The position numbers and the translations under genes were made by a program. The notes below the pieces were generated by a model, which saw only the letters and a list, made by a program, of their open reading frames with translations, had not been told where the DNA came from and did not search any database. Shown here piece by piece: positions 41,412 to 50,228 of a stretch of 64,000 nt of DNA. Source of the stretch: JAAYXS01 sp043820985 (GTDB lineage Bacteria > Planctomycetota > Phycisphaerae > UBA1845 > Fen-1342); assembly GCA_043820985.1 (NCBI GenBank), contig JBDRDH010000127.1, forward strand, positions 1-64,000, read 5' to 3'. The stretch's first letter is position 1, and every line of letters begins with the position of its first letter.

Positions 41412-43028
41412 ATGCCTGCCAAACAACTAATCTACGCCGATCGTGCTCGCAGCGAGATGCTGGCCGGGGTGCGCAAACTGGCCAGGACGGTCAAATCCAC
41501 GCTGGGCCCGGTTGGCCATAACGTTTTGCTGCAAAAGTCCTGGGGCGCGCCGCGCATCACCAAGGACGGCGTAACCGTCAGCAAGGAAATCGAGCTGGCC
41601 GAGCCCTTCCAGAACATGGGTGCCAAGCTGGTTAACGAAGTGGCCAGCAAGACATCCGACGTGGCTGGTGATGGCACTACCACGGCGACGGTTCTGGCCG
41701 AGGCCATCTTCGCCGAGGGCCTAAAGAATATTACCGCCGGGGCGCATCCGATGGCGGTGAAGCGCGGTATCGACGCTGCGGTCGAGATCGTGGTCAAGAG
41801 TATCAAGAGCCAGTCGAGCGAGACCCGCGGCAAGGACGACATCGCCAAGGTCGCGGCCATCAGCGCCAACGGCGACATGGAAGTCGGTAAGATGCTGGCG
41901 GCGGCCTTCGAGAAGGTCGGCAAGGACGGCGTGATCGAGATCGAGGAGGGCAAGAGCCTCGAAACGACCTGGGAGCACGTCGAGGGCATGCAGTTCGACA
42001 AGGGCTACATCTCGCCCTACTTCATCACGAATCCCACGGCCATGGAGACCGTGCTTGACGATCCGCAGATCATGATCTACGAGAAGAAGATCTCATCGCT
42101 GCGCGATCTGCTGCCGGTGCTCGAGAAAGTCGCCAACGTTGGCAAGCCGCTGCTGATCATCGCCGAGGACGTCGAGGGCGAGGCCCTGGCGGCCCTGGTG
42201 GTCAACCGGTTGCGGGGCGTGCTGAATGTCTGCGCGGTCAAGGCGCCCGGTTTTGGCGATCGGCGCAAGGCCCTGCTGGGTGATATCGCCGCGCTGACCG
42301 GGGGCGTGTTCATCAGTGAGGATCAGGGCCTGAAGCTCGAAGGTATTGAACTTGACATGATGGGCCGCGCGAAACGGATTGTGATCACCAAGGATAATAC
42401 GACTATCGTGCAGGGCGGCGGCAAGAAGAAGGACATCGAGGCCCGCATCGAACAGATTCGCAAGCAGATCGACAAGACCACCAGCGATTACGATCGCGAG
42501 AAGCTCCAGGAACGGCTGGCCAAGCTGACCGGCGGCGTGGCCGTGGTGTGCGTTGGCGGCGCTACCGAGATCGAAGTCAAGGAACGCAAAGACCTGGTGG
42601 AAGACGCTTTTCACGCCACGAAGGCGGCCGCCGAAGAGGGTATCATCCCCGGTGGCGGCGTGGCTTACCTGCGGGCCATCAAGATGGTACAAAACGCCGG
42701 CCGCAAGATTGAAGGCGACGAGGCCATCGGCTACCAGATTGTGGCCCGGGCCCTGGAGGAACCAGCTCGACAGATCGCCGAGAACGCTGGCGTTGATGGC
42801 GGCGTTGTAATCAATGAGATTCTGTCCCAGAGCGGCAACATCGGCTACGACGCTGGTCGGGGCGTGTATGTCGACATGCTCGAGGCTGGTATTATTGATC
42901 CGGCCAAGGTGGCGCGCGTGGCCTTACAGAACGCCGCCAGTGTGGCCAGCCTGATGTTGACGACTGACGTACTCTGTACGGAGTACAAGGAAGACGAGCA
43001 TAAGGACATCGACGGCGCCACCCACTAG
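41412..43028 (+). CDS. groEL: GroEL chaperonin 2, without GGM tail
   Basis: A 538-residue paralogue of GroEL. Conserved ATPase motifs are present: GDGTTTATVLAEAIF, EGMQFDKGYISPYF, GGGVAYLRAI. It ends TEYKEDEHKDIDGATH, without the Gly-Gly-Met repeats of GroEL1; loss of the tail changes chamber properties in known cases. Its start AAGGAGC lies before ATG 41412. Paralogues without the tail often have specialised clients (inference). Confidence 0.95.
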   Translation: MPAKQLIYADRARSEMLAGVRKLARTVKSTLGPVGHNVLLQKSWGAPRITKDGVTVSKEIELAEPFQNMGAKLVNEVASKTSDVAGDGTTTATVLAEAIFAEGLKNITAGAHPMAVKRGIDAAVEIVVKSIKSQSSETRGKDDIAKVAAISANGDMEVGKMLAAAFEKVGKDGVIEIEEGKSLETTWEHVEGMQFDKGYISPYFITNPTAMETVLDDPQIMIYEKKISSLRDLLPVLEKVANVGKPLLIIAEDVEGEALAALVVNRLRGVLNVCAVKAPGFGDRRKALLGDIAALTGGVFISEDQGLKLEGIELDMMGRAKRIVITKDNTTIVQGGGKKKDIEARIEQIRKQIDKTTSDYDREKLQERLAKLTGGVAVVCVGGATEIEVKERKDLVEDAFHATKAAAEEGIIPGGGVAYLRAIKMVQNAGRKIEGDEAIGYQIVARALEEPARQIAENAGVDGGVVINEILSQSGNIGYDAGRGVYVDMLEAGIIDPAKVARVALQNAASVASLMLTTDVLCTEYKEDEHKDIDGATH

Positions 43029-43054
43029 CGCCACTTGATGTATAGAATACGGTG

Positions 43055-43086
43055 TGGCACGGACAGGCAGGCGCCTGACCGTGCCA
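43055..43086 (+). terminator. Hairpin after groEL2
   Basis: TGGCACGG (43055-43062) pairs with CCGTGCCA (43079-43086), with an inner CAGGC/GCCTG stem across an A-A mismatch and a loop AGGC. It follows the groEL2 stop by 27 bases. There is no T-run, so it may be a processing or attenuation hairpin rather than a terminator. Confidence 0.45.
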
Positions 43087-43179
43087 TCCGCTCGTATAGT
43101 TCTTTGATTCAGGAGCGCGGTATAAACGCTCCCGGGAATCGAGTGGATCGTTCGCGGTATTGATTGAACAGGACGCGGC

Positions 43180-44322
43180 GTGGCCCAGAAGAAAGACTAC
43201 TACGAAGTCCTCGGTGTCCGGAAGAACTCCGCGCCCGAGGAGATCAAACGGGCATATCGCCAGGCCGCGCATAAGTACCACCCGGACAAAAGTAAGGAGC
43301 CTGATGCCGAGTCGCGTTTCAAGGCAGCTTCCGAGGCCTACGAGGTTTTATCGGATCCCGAGAAGCGCTCGCGCTACGACCAATACGGCCATGCCGGACT
43401 GAACGGAGTTGGCATGCACGACTTCTCCGGGATGGGCGTCGAGGACATCTTCAGCATCTTTGGTGACCTGTTCGGTGGGGCTTTCGGAGGCATGGGCCGG
43501 GCGCGCGGGCGGGCCGAACACGGTATCGATATCCAGACGGTTGTCGAAATCGATCTGAAGGATGTGGCTACCGGCGTCGAGAAAACCCTGCGCTTCGAAC
43601 GAGCGGATTTCTGTGAGCGGTGTGGCGGCCAGGGCGCCGAGCCGGGCACTCAGCGGCGCACCTGCGATACCTGCGGTGGTTATGGCCAGGTTGAACGTCA
43701 GACTTCGATGGGTTTTTTCACGACCCGTACAGTTACCGATTGCCCAACCTGTCATGGACGGGGGGACACGGTTGAGAAACCCTGCACGGCTTGCCAGGGC
43801 AGCGGTCGGGCGATGCGCGAACGGGTACTGAACGTCAAGGTGCCGCCGGGCATTCATAACGGTCAGAGTGTACGCGTGCGTGGCGAGGGCGAGCCCGGCC
43901 GGGTTGGTAGCGTGCGGGGTGATCTGCGCTGCGAGGTGCGTGTGCGACCGCACGAGTTCCTGCAACGCGACGGCGACCACCTGCTGTGCGTCCTGCCGGT
44001 CAGCTTTACCCAGGCCGCCTTGGGAACGCAAGTCGAGGTGCCCACGTTGACCGGCACGGCCTCCTTACGCATCCCACCCGGCACGCAGCACGGCAAGGTA
44101 TTTCAATTGCATGGCAAGGGATTGCCCAACCTGCGCAGTGGCCAGAGCGGGCATGAGATCGTGCAGGTCGTGATTGAAATCCCCAAGAGGATCAGCCGCG
44201 AGCAGAAAGATCTGCTACGGCGCTTCGCGGCCACCGAGGACCAGAATGTCTTACCGGAATCCAAGGGTTTCTTTGAGCGGGTCAAGGAATACCTGACCGG
44301 ACAGTCGAACGGCGCCGATTGA
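43180..44322 (+). CDS. dnaJ: DnaJ co-chaperone
   Basis: Type I Hsp40 (380 residues). J-domain with KKDYYEVLGVRKNSAPEEIK and HPD (YHPDK), then a Gly/Phe-rich linker (IFGDLFGGAFGGMG), four CxxCxGxG zinc motifs (CERCGGQG, CDTCGGYG, CPTCHGRG, CTACQGSG) and the C-terminal substrate domain. The start is GTG 43180. No dnaK is adjacent; grpE follows. Confidence 0.96.
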   Translation: MAQKKDYYEVLGVRKNSAPEEIKRAYRQAAHKYHPDKSKEPDAESRFKAASEAYEVLSDPEKRSRYDQYGHAGLNGVGMHDFSGMGVEDIFSIFGDLFGGAFGGMGRARGRAEHGIDIQTVVEIDLKDVATGVEKTLRFERADFCERCGGQGAEPGTQRRTCDTCGGYGQVERQTSMGFFTTRTVTDCPTCHGRGDTVEKPCTACQGSGRAMRERVLNVKVPPGIHNGQSVRVRGEGEPGRVGSVRGDLRCEVRVRPHEFLQRDGDHLLCVLPVSFTQAALGTQVEVPTLTGTASLRIPPGTQHGKVFQLHGKGLPNLRSGQSGHEIVQVVIEIPKRISREQKDLLRRFAATEDQNVLPESKGFFERVKEYLTGQSNGAD

Positions 44323-44370
44323 GTGAGCGCCACGTTGGTTTCGATGAGTCAGTGAGAGCATGGCACGGCG

Positions 44371-44979
44371 ATGGACGACGTAAAATCAAAAGAACAGCCG
44401 GATCAGGATGATCGCGAACCACGGGTCACGGCCGAAGCTGAAGACGAAGCTCAGGGTGTGACCGAGCCGCCCGACGAGCTGGAGACGTTGCGGTGTGAAG
44501 TCGAGGACCTGCGCGAGCAGAAACTGCGTTTGCTGGCTGAACAACGCAATCAGCAGCAGCGGGCCGCGCGTGAATTGGCCGAAGCCGTCAAATACGCCGA
44601 AGCTGACTTCGCCCGCGAGTTGCTGGTAGTGCTGGATGACCTGGTGCGCACACGAGAATCGGTGCAGGCTGGCAGTGATGCCACGGCGATAGCCGATGGC
44701 GTGCGCATTGTATACGAGCATTTTCTGAAGGTGCTCAAGGGGCGCCATATTGAACCGATCGAGGCACTGGGACAGCCCTTCGATCCGGGCTTGCATGAGG
44801 CCATGCTGCAACAGCCCAGCGCGGAGCACCCCGCCGGTACCGTGATCGAGGAACATGCTAGTGGCTACCGGATGCACGAGCGCGTGCTGCGGCACAGTCG
44901 TGTCATCGTATCTGGTAACCCGACCGCGCCGGATCAGGCGGAGCGGGATGAAACCGACGAGGCCACCGACGAGGAGTAA
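44371..44979 (+). CDS. grpE: GrpE nucleotide exchange factor
   Basis: A 202-residue GrpE: an acidic N-terminus, long helix with LRLLAEQRNQQQRAARELAE, DFARELLVVLDDLVRT, and the beta-wing domain ending HPAGTVIEEHASGYRMHERVL with RHSRVIVS. It releases ADP from DnaK. It starts 48 bases after dnaJ, and the next gene starts 2 bases after its stop. Confidence 0.95.
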   Translation: MDDVKSKEQPDQDDREPRVTAEAEDEAQGVTEPPDELETLRCEVEDLREQKLRLLAEQRNQQQRAARELAEAVKYAEADFARELLVVLDDLVRTRESVQAGSDATAIADGVRIVYEHFLKVLKGRHIEPIEALGQPFDPGLHEAMLQQPSAEHPAGTVIEEHASGYRMHERVLRHSRVIVSGNPTAPDQAERDETDEATDEE

Positions 44980-44981
44980 CA

Positions 44982-45323
44982 ATGCCGACCTATGAATATC
45001 GTTGTGAGGCCTGCGGACACGAGTTTGAGCAATTCCAGTCGATCACGGCGCGCCCGCTCAAGAAATGTCCGGAGTGCACGCAGCGCAAACTGCATCGCCT
45101 GATTGGTAGTGGTGGCGGTATCATCTTCAAAGGCTCGGGCTTCTACCAAACCGACTATCGTAGTGCGGCATACAAGAAATCCGCGGAAGCGGATAAGAGC
45201 AGCTCCACTTCTTCAGAAACCAAAGACAAGCCGGAAGCATCCACATCCAGTACTGCCGCCCAAAGTGGCGCGGCGGAGAAAAAGAAGGAAAAAGGTGCCG
45301 CCAAGACAGAGCAGATAGCTTGA
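44982..45323 (+). CDS. FmdB-family zinc ribbon protein
   Basis: A 113-residue protein: MPTYEYRCEACGHEFEQFQS, then KKCPEC and a loop LHRLIGSGGGIIFKGSGFY are the putative-regulatory FmdB (CxxC_CxxC_SSSS) signature. The rest is low-complexity Ser/Lys/Glu/Ala. The family is small and of unclear function. It follows grpE by 2 bases, so it is in the chaperone operon. Confidence 0.85.
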   Translation: MPTYEYRCEACGHEFEQFQSITARPLKKCPECTQRKLHRLIGSGGGIIFKGSGFYQTDYRSAAYKKSAEADKSSSTSSETKDKPEASTSSTAAQSGAAEKKKEKGAAKTEQIA

Positions 45324-45379
45324 ACTCTCATCTGTCCGGCGACGTTGCCAGCCAGCCTGCTAGCTACTCTAATACGGAG

Positions 45380-46279
45380 ATGGATGCGGTCCAGACTCAC
45401 GATCTATACAAGTCGTACGGGAACAAAGAGGTTTTGCACCGACTGAATCTGCGGGTTCCCCAGGGCTGCCTGTTCGGTTTCCTGGGTCCCAACGGGGCCG
45501 GTAAGACCACCACGATCAGAATCCTGCTGGGTTTACTCAGAGCTTCGTCCGGCGAAGCGCGCATCCTGGGACAGGATGTTTGGCGGAAAGGTTCGACCGT
45601 GCGCGCGGACGTCGGTTATCTGCCGGGCGATGTGCGCTTCTATGACGACATGACCGGACGCGCCACACTGGCCTTCCTCGATCGCGCCCGTGGCAGACCC
45701 GTGGACGGTGGCATAAAGCGGCTGGCGGAAGCCTTTGATCTGAACCTGGACATGCGCGTGCGGGACTACTCGCGCGGGATGAAGCAGAAGCTGGGATTAA
45801 TACAAGCCTTAATGCATCAGCCGCGGCTGGTAGTGTTGGACGAGCCAACCATCGCGCTGGATCCGCTCGTGCGGAAAACGCTGTACCAGGAGTTGCGACA
45901 GGTGGCCCGCGAAGGCCGGACAGTGCTTTTCTCCAGCCATACCCTGTCCGAGGTGGAGGAATTGTGCGACCACGTGGCGATTGTGCGGGACGGGTACCTG
46001 GTTGAGCAAAGCCGCATCGAGACCTTGCAACAGGCCGCCGTGCGACACGTGGAGGTCCAGTTCGATCGTCACCAGCCTCTTCCCTATACTTCGCCCGACG
46101 GCCTCCGCATTTTGTATCAGGCTGATAATCACGTCGCCGGAACCTGGGCCGGACATGTCGGCCCCTTACTCGATTGGTTGGCAGGTTGCGACGTGGAGGA
46201 TGTCACGATTGGGGAGCCGGACTTGCAGGATCTGTTTATGGCGTATTACACGGATGCGGCGGTGGAGCAGATTGCATGA
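45380..46279 (+). CDS. ABC transporter ATP-binding subunit
   Basis: A 299-residue ABC-2 type ATPase: Walker A GPNGAGKTTT, Q-loop YLPGDVRFYD, signature YSRGMKQKLG, Walker B LVVLDEP, D-loop and H-switch FSSHTLSEV. The C-terminal 80 residues form the extension typical of Ccm/Nod-type exporters. The start is unclear: TTG 45320 overlaps the previous stop, ATG 45380 begins close to the ABC domain (DLYKSYGNKEV). The permease follows with a four-base overlap. Confidence 0.88.
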   Translation: MDAVQTHDLYKSYGNKEVLHRLNLRVPQGCLFGFLGPNGAGKTTTIRILLGLLRASSGEARILGQDVWRKGSTVRADVGYLPGDVRFYDDMTGRATLAFLDRARGRPVDGGIKRLAEAFDLNLDMRVRDYSRGMKQKLGLIQALMHQPRLVVLDEPTIALDPLVRKTLYQELRQVAREGRTVLFSSHTLSEVEELCDHVAIVRDGYLVEQSRIETLQQAAVRHVEVQFDRHQPLPYTSPDGLRILYQADNHVAGTWAGHVGPLLDWLAGCDVEDVTIGEPDLQDLFMAYYTDAAVEQIA

Positions 46280-47091
46280 TTGCCGCCGTGATCCACAAGT
46301 CCTGGCGTGACTCGTGGATGTTGCTGGTGGTGGCATTTCTGGCACTGATCTCTTTTGAGATGCTGGTCGTGCGGGCGCTGTCGGAATTGCCGGCGGATTC
46401 CGCCAGGATGTGGCTGGAACGACCACTGTTGCGTGACTTCATGCGCGTGTTGTTGGGGGCTGATCTGGCGGCTGCTCTGACGCCGACCGGTCTGATGACG
46501 GTTGGCTTCGGTCATCCGTTTGTATATGCCCTGACCTGGGCGATCCTGGTGACGCTCTGTACCCGGACAACGGTTGGCGAGATCGATCGTGGAACGGCTG
46601 ACCTGCTGCTCTCGTTACCATCCTCGCGAGCAGCGATATTCCTGGGTACTTCCAGCGTGTGGGTGCTGGCGGGTATCCCAGTATGCCTGGGACCACTGAT
46701 CGGGATCTGGATCGGCGAGCGGTGGTGCCCGTTGTGGGAACCGGTGAACTTCGGTCGCCTGATGGTTGTAAGCGTGAATCTCTGGCTGCTGTACCTATGT
46801 GTCGGTGGCCTGACAGTATTCGTCTCGGGCCTGGTGATCCGCCGGGGCAACGCGATCGCGGCGGTGTTAGCCATTGTGCTGGCATCAGTGCTGTTGAATT
46901 TCATCGCGATGCTCTGGCCGGCGGCGGAGCGCGTCGCTTTCCTGGGAATCCTGCATTACTACCGTCCGCTACCCTGCATTCGGTCAGAGGACTGGCCACT
47001 GAGCGATATGCTGGTGCTGGGCACGGTGGCGGCGCTGGGGTGGATGCTGGGGATGTGGCGTTTTTGCCGCCGAGATATCCCCGCAGCCTGA
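46276..47091 (+). CDS. ABC-2 type permease subunit
   Basis: A 271-residue integral membrane protein with six likely segments (first LLVVAFLALISFEMLV, last LVLGTVAALGWMLGMW). A conserved TTVGEIDRGTADLLLSLP, as in ABC-2 permeases of ABC-type Nod/multidrug exporters, lies after the second segment. ATG 46276 overlaps the ATPase stop (ATGA). The pair would work as a transporter, substrate unknown. Confidence 0.8.
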   Translation: MIAAVIHKSWRDSWMLLVVAFLALISFEMLVVRALSELPADSARMWLERPLLRDFMRVLLGADLAAALTPTGLMTVGFGHPFVYALTWAILVTLCTRTTVGEIDRGTADLLLSLPSSRAAIFLGTSSVWVLAGIPVCLGPLIGIWIGERWCPLWEPVNFGRLMVVSVNLWLLYLCVGGLTVFVSGLVIRRGNAIAAVLAIVLASVLLNFIAMLWPAAERVAFLGILHYYRPLPCIRSEDWPLSDMLVLGTVAALGWMLGMWRFCRRDIPAA

Positions 47092-47281
47092 CTCAGAGTA
47101 TTACATCACGATAAATCGCACGAAATTAGTACCTACCAGGAACAATTCTCATTTCCTAACTGTTGCTTCATGTAACCAGTGTGAAACCCGCGGTCCTCAA
47201 GTGGTTCTATAAGAGAGGCACGAGCGACTTCGGAGTCCTCGGAATAGCCGGCGAGCCGGTGTGGCTCCCAGGAGGTAAATG

Positions 47282-47470
47282 ATGCAAAGTACTGTCTCAA
47301 ATACAATTACGATCAGGATTGGCTATAGTCTGAAGCCTGTGGCGGCCACTGAACCGCTCACGGCGGAGCAAGCAACCCTGCCCATACCAGATAGCCATGA
47401 CGCTATTAGTATAAATATGGTACAATATGCCCGCACCGCCGGTCACTGGTATCCGTATAAAGGGATGTGA
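47282..47470 (+). CDS. Small peptide gene before a sigma factor
   Basis: A 62-residue product that I do not recognise (TITIRIGYSLKPVA, LPIPDSHDAISIN, and the end HWYPYKGM). It has a strong ribosome binding site AGGAGGT, five to six bases before ATG 47282 (ATG 47279 is also in frame). Its TGA overlaps a GTG in frame with the sigma factor gene. It may be a leader peptide or a small regulator of the sigma factor, but nothing proves that. Confidence 0.42.
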   Translation: MQSTVSNTITIRIGYSLKPVAATEPLTAEQATLPIPDSHDAISINMVQYARTAGHWYPYKGM

Positions 47471-47499
47471 GCTATAGAGCTTATGGACGCGTGATAGTT

Positions 47500-48507
47500 A
47501 TGAATAAGACCACCACAATCAAGAAAGAGGCCGCCAAGCCTTCCAATCTGCGGCGCCTGGAGCCGCGGGTTAAGTCACTTAATGCCAGATATTTGGCAAA
47601 CCTGCCAGCCGCGGATCGTCGACTACTGGAGGATACGCTCAACCAGGAAAGCGAGTGTGTTTTCAATCCGATGTTCCGCCGAGCTACCGCGGCCCGGCGA
47701 CTTATGCGGCCCTTGTCGGAAGACTGGGAGCTGACGAACGAGAAGTCTGGCAAGCTCAGTATCTCCGCTGACATTCTGACGCTCCCACGGCATCGCGTGC
47801 TATCCGCCGAGGAAGAGCGCAATCTGTTCCTGAGGTTCAATTACTGCCGCTACCGCATGATGCAGATTCTGCGGACTCATCGGGGCCAGCGACTGCCGGC
47901 CAAGGTAGCGCGGGATCTGCTGCACTGGGCGCGCCAGGCGTTGAATACGCGTAACGCAATTGTCAAGGTCAATACCTCGCTGGCCATCGCGAGGGCCCGG
48001 CGCACCCGCAAAAGCGGGGTGGAACTGAGCGACCTGATCAGCGAGGGCAATCTGGCGTTGATGCGCTGCGTTGACAAGTTTGATGTGTCGCGCGGCTTCA
48101 AGTTCAGTACTTACGCCTGCCGGGCCATCATGAGTAGCTTCGTGCGCCAGAACACGCGCAACACGCGCTATTACAACCAGTTTCCAATGGCGTATGACTC
48201 GTCCTTCGAGCGTAGCGATTTTCAGGAACAGCAGCGGCGGGATCATGACGAGGATTGTGTCGATGGCCTGCGCCTGATCCTGGCGAATAACATGGCGGAT
48301 CTCAGCCAGGTTGAAAAGCTGGTGATCAAGGAGCGTTTCGCCCTGGATCAGCAGACCGCTGATGAAGCTTCCCAGAAGCGGCCAACGCTGGAGCAGATTG
48401 GTGCGTCCTTGGGCGTCAGCAAGGAGCGTGTGCGACAGATTCAAAACCGCGCCCTGCATAAGCTGAAGATCGAAATCGAAAACCGCGTGCTGGCCATGCC
48501 GGCATAA
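47500..48507 (+). CDS. Sigma-70 family factor
   Basis: A 335-residue sigma factor. Region 2: VKVNTSLAIARARRTR, SDLISEGNLALMRCVDKFD, FKFSTYACRAIMSSFVRQ. Region 3 and 4: IKERFALDQQ, PTLEQIGASLGVSKERVRQI, the -35-reading helix-turn-helix. The N-terminal 110 residues (with MRPLSEDW and LPRHRVLSAEEERNLFLRF) differ from housekeeping factors, so it looks like a group 2/3 alternative factor. An alternative GTG at 47467 adds 11 residues and overlaps the small upstream ORF. A clear terminator follows. Confidence 0.85.
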   Translation: MNKTTTIKKEAAKPSNLRRLEPRVKSLNARYLANLPAADRRLLEDTLNQESECVFNPMFRRATAARRLMRPLSEDWELTNEKSGKLSISADILTLPRHRVLSAEEERNLFLRFNYCRYRMMQILRTHRGQRLPAKVARDLLHWARQALNTRNAIVKVNTSLAIARARRTRKSGVELSDLISEGNLALMRCVDKFDVSRGFKFSTYACRAIMSSFVRQNTRNTRYYNQFPMAYDSSFERSDFQEQQRRDHDEDCVDGLRLILANNMADLSQVEKLVIKERFALDQQTADEASQKRPTLEQIGASLGVSKERVRQIQNRALHKLKIEIENRVLAMPA

Positions 48508-48552
48508 GCTATCCGAATCCTCCAAACACTCCGGAAACTCTCACAAAGACAT

Positions 48553-48600
48553 CCGAGCGGCTGTGGCCCACCCCACCAGCCGCTCGGTGTGTTTTTGTTC
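48553..48600 (+). terminator. Intrinsic terminator of the sigma factor gene
   Basis: Arms CCGAGCGGCTG (48553-48563) and CAGCCGCTCGG (48577-48587) around a 13-base loop, followed by TGTGTTTTTGTT. Perfect 11-base stem plus T-run make this the best terminator in the window. Confidence 0.9.
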
Positions 48601-48615
48601 GCATGATGTTTCACT

Positions 48616-48764
48616 GTAGCGGCCCGTGTCTCATCGGCTGTCGCCGTCTTCAGACAGTAGTGGCCCGCGTCTCGTTGGCTACCCTGGCGTCCAGCTTCAA
48701 GCTTTAAGGTGTAGCAAAGCCGTCTCGGCCGTGAGAATTGCTGTAGCGGCCGCCTCGAGGGCCG
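48616..48764 (+). repeat. Three GTAGCGG-type repeats in a gene-free stretch
   Basis: The region 48508-48935 is without a gene. It contains the terminator and three relatives of the dispersed repeat: 48616-48640 (GTAGCGGCCCGTGTC), 48657-48680 (GTAGTGGCCCGCGTC) and 48743-48764 (GTAGCGGCCGCC with a CTCGAG centre). A TTGACA box sits at 48789-48794 and a TAAAAT at 48837-48842, not in a good pair. The rest shows nothing. Confidence 0.5.
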
Positions 48765-48935
48765 ATCCTGCATCCATTGGCAGTATCCTTGACAGATCCC
48801 CATCCCGACAGGTACACGTGGGTGTTCCACCTGTGGTAAAATATGAAACTTGTGACACCGGCGTCGATGACAACGACAGAATAAAACGGCGGTTTACCAT
48901 ATTTCCCTGGTCACACACGAGACGGAGGGCCGCGG

Positions 48936-49676
48936 GTGATTGTGACTGACGATTCCTCTAATGAGCCCCAAGGTGTCGCTGACAAGTGCCCGGCGAACAC
49001 CGCGAAGGACGATATCCAGCGCTCAAGTTCAACAGCTCAGCGCTGGCTGGCGCGACCGCCGCGGCTCTGGCAAATCACGGCCCTGGTGATCATCTGTGCG
49101 TTCGTCGCGCATGCGCGCAGCTTCCCGGGCGGACTGAAACAATTACTCTTCACCGGCAGCATTCCGTGGCTGTTCTTCGGGCTCTGCGTCATCTGGCCGG
49201 GCGGCATCCTCCTGCTGGGAGGTGACTACATCGCTCGCATGATCGCCTGTGTTCATAACCGGTGTTTTCGAGCGCGCGACTGGCGTTGGTATGTGGCGGG
49301 TCTGCTCATCATCGCGACGATTGTGGCCTGGCAGACGGACGGGCTGCTGCGCTGGCGCTTCTCAGCGAATCGCGCCGCTCTGGAAGGTACGGCCGCAAGG
49401 CTACTACAGAGCGCGACCTTAGCTCCCGCATTCGAGGATTGTGACTTGGAATGGCCTTATGCGGCGTTCCAATTGTATGGGCAGCAAGTGGGCGACTACC
49501 ACGTGCGCGAAGTCGCCGTATTCCCCGACGAGCGTGCGGTGTTCCTGGATACGGGCGGTTTCTTTCGCTCAGGGTGGGGGTTCCTGTACGATCCGGACGG
49601 GCAGGTGACAGTGACACCCATGGAACTATCCGTCCTGGGTGACGGGTGGTTCACGTTTGAATACGCAAAAGAGTAA
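48936..49676 (+). CDS. Unrecognised two-membrane-segment protein
   Basis: A 246-residue protein that I do not recognise. The GTG start has GGAGGG upstream. Hydrophobic segments are at about residues 45-65 (LWQITALVIICAFVA), 72-92 (GSIPWLFFGLCVIW), and 118-135 (YVAGLLIIATIVAW); the C-terminal half is soluble and extracytoplasmic, with a beta-rich pattern (FFRSGWGFLYDPDGQVTVTPM). The gene stands alone between repeat-rich regions. Confidence 0.6.
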   Translation: MIVTDDSSNEPQGVADKCPANTAKDDIQRSSSTAQRWLARPPRLWQITALVIICAFVAHARSFPGGLKQLLFTGSIPWLFFGLCVIWPGGILLLGGDYIARMIACVHNRCFRARDWRWYVAGLLIIATIVAWQTDGLLRWRFSANRAALEGTAARLLQSATLAPAFEDCDLEWPYAAFQLYGQQVGDYHVREVAVFPDERAVFLDTGGFFRSGWGFLYDPDGQVTVTPMELSVLGDGWFTFEYAKE

Positions 49677-49777
49677 AAATAGCTGGGTATCATGCCACCA
49701 GGTAGCACGGCCGTGTGGATCGTGAATAATACAGTGACGTCCGCTGGTCAGCGAGCCGCTGTTCGCTACACTTGTAA

Positions 49778-49794
49778 ATCGGTTTTTAACCGGA
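49778..49794. repeat. Degenerate REP palindrome
   Basis: AATCGGTTTTTAACCGGA has the same TTT loop and AACCGG arm as the left outer purH REP, with changes in one arm. Intergenic. Next to it, on the minus strand, is another GTAGCGG repeat (49800-49825). Confidence 0.45.
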
Positions 49795-49799
49795 CAGTT

Positions 49800-49825
49800 C
49801 GGCCGGTACGGAGCCCGGCCGCTAC
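49800..49825 (-). repeat. Dispersed GTAGCGG repeat, minus copy
   Basis: On the minus strand this reads GTAGCGGCCGGGCTCCGTAC followed by CGGCCG, close to the copies at 44-70 and 51805-51831 in layout (GTAGCGG, CTCCGT, CGGCCG). Confidence 0.55.
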
Positions 49826-49855
49826 CGGCGGCGGGAGTGTGTTGGCAGGGCGAAG

Positions 49856-50059
49856 ATGAGCGCGAAGACTTCTGAATACTGTGACTATGAATGCCCATTC
49901 GCGGATTTTCCGCCGGCGGAGACGGCCGGGATCTGCCGGACAATGGCGGGGGTCTGGTGCAAGAAGCTGAAGGAGTTGGTGAACAAGAACGCGGCGTGCG
50001 AGTGGCGTCACCGGCGGGAAGCCGGGGGGAAAACCGGTGCCAGGAAGCGGAAGCGCTGA
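49856..50059 (+). CDS. Small cysteine-rich protein
   Basis: A 67-residue product with ordered Cys: CDYECPF, GICRTM, VWCKKL and NAACEW, followed by a strongly basic tail (GGKTGARKRKR). The pattern looks like a compact metal or disulfide fold. The start lacks a strong ribosome binding site. No function known. It could be spurious, but the Cys spacing argues for a real gene. Confidence 0.45.
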   Translation: MSAKTSEYCDYECPFADFPPAETAGICRTMAGVWCKKLKELVNKNAACEWRHRREAGGKTGARKRKR

Positions 50060-50228
50060 AAGTCGTAACGTCGGTCCCCGGTGCTAAAAGGACGGGGCAG
50101 CCGTATCGCGCCCGGCGGTGGCGAAAAAATAGTTGGACATTGTTATGATGGGGTAAGTCGCGGATATGGCGGCCGTTTGTGTGTGTGGCCGTCCTGCCAC
50201 AAACGCACTTACCAGACAAGGCAGGAAC

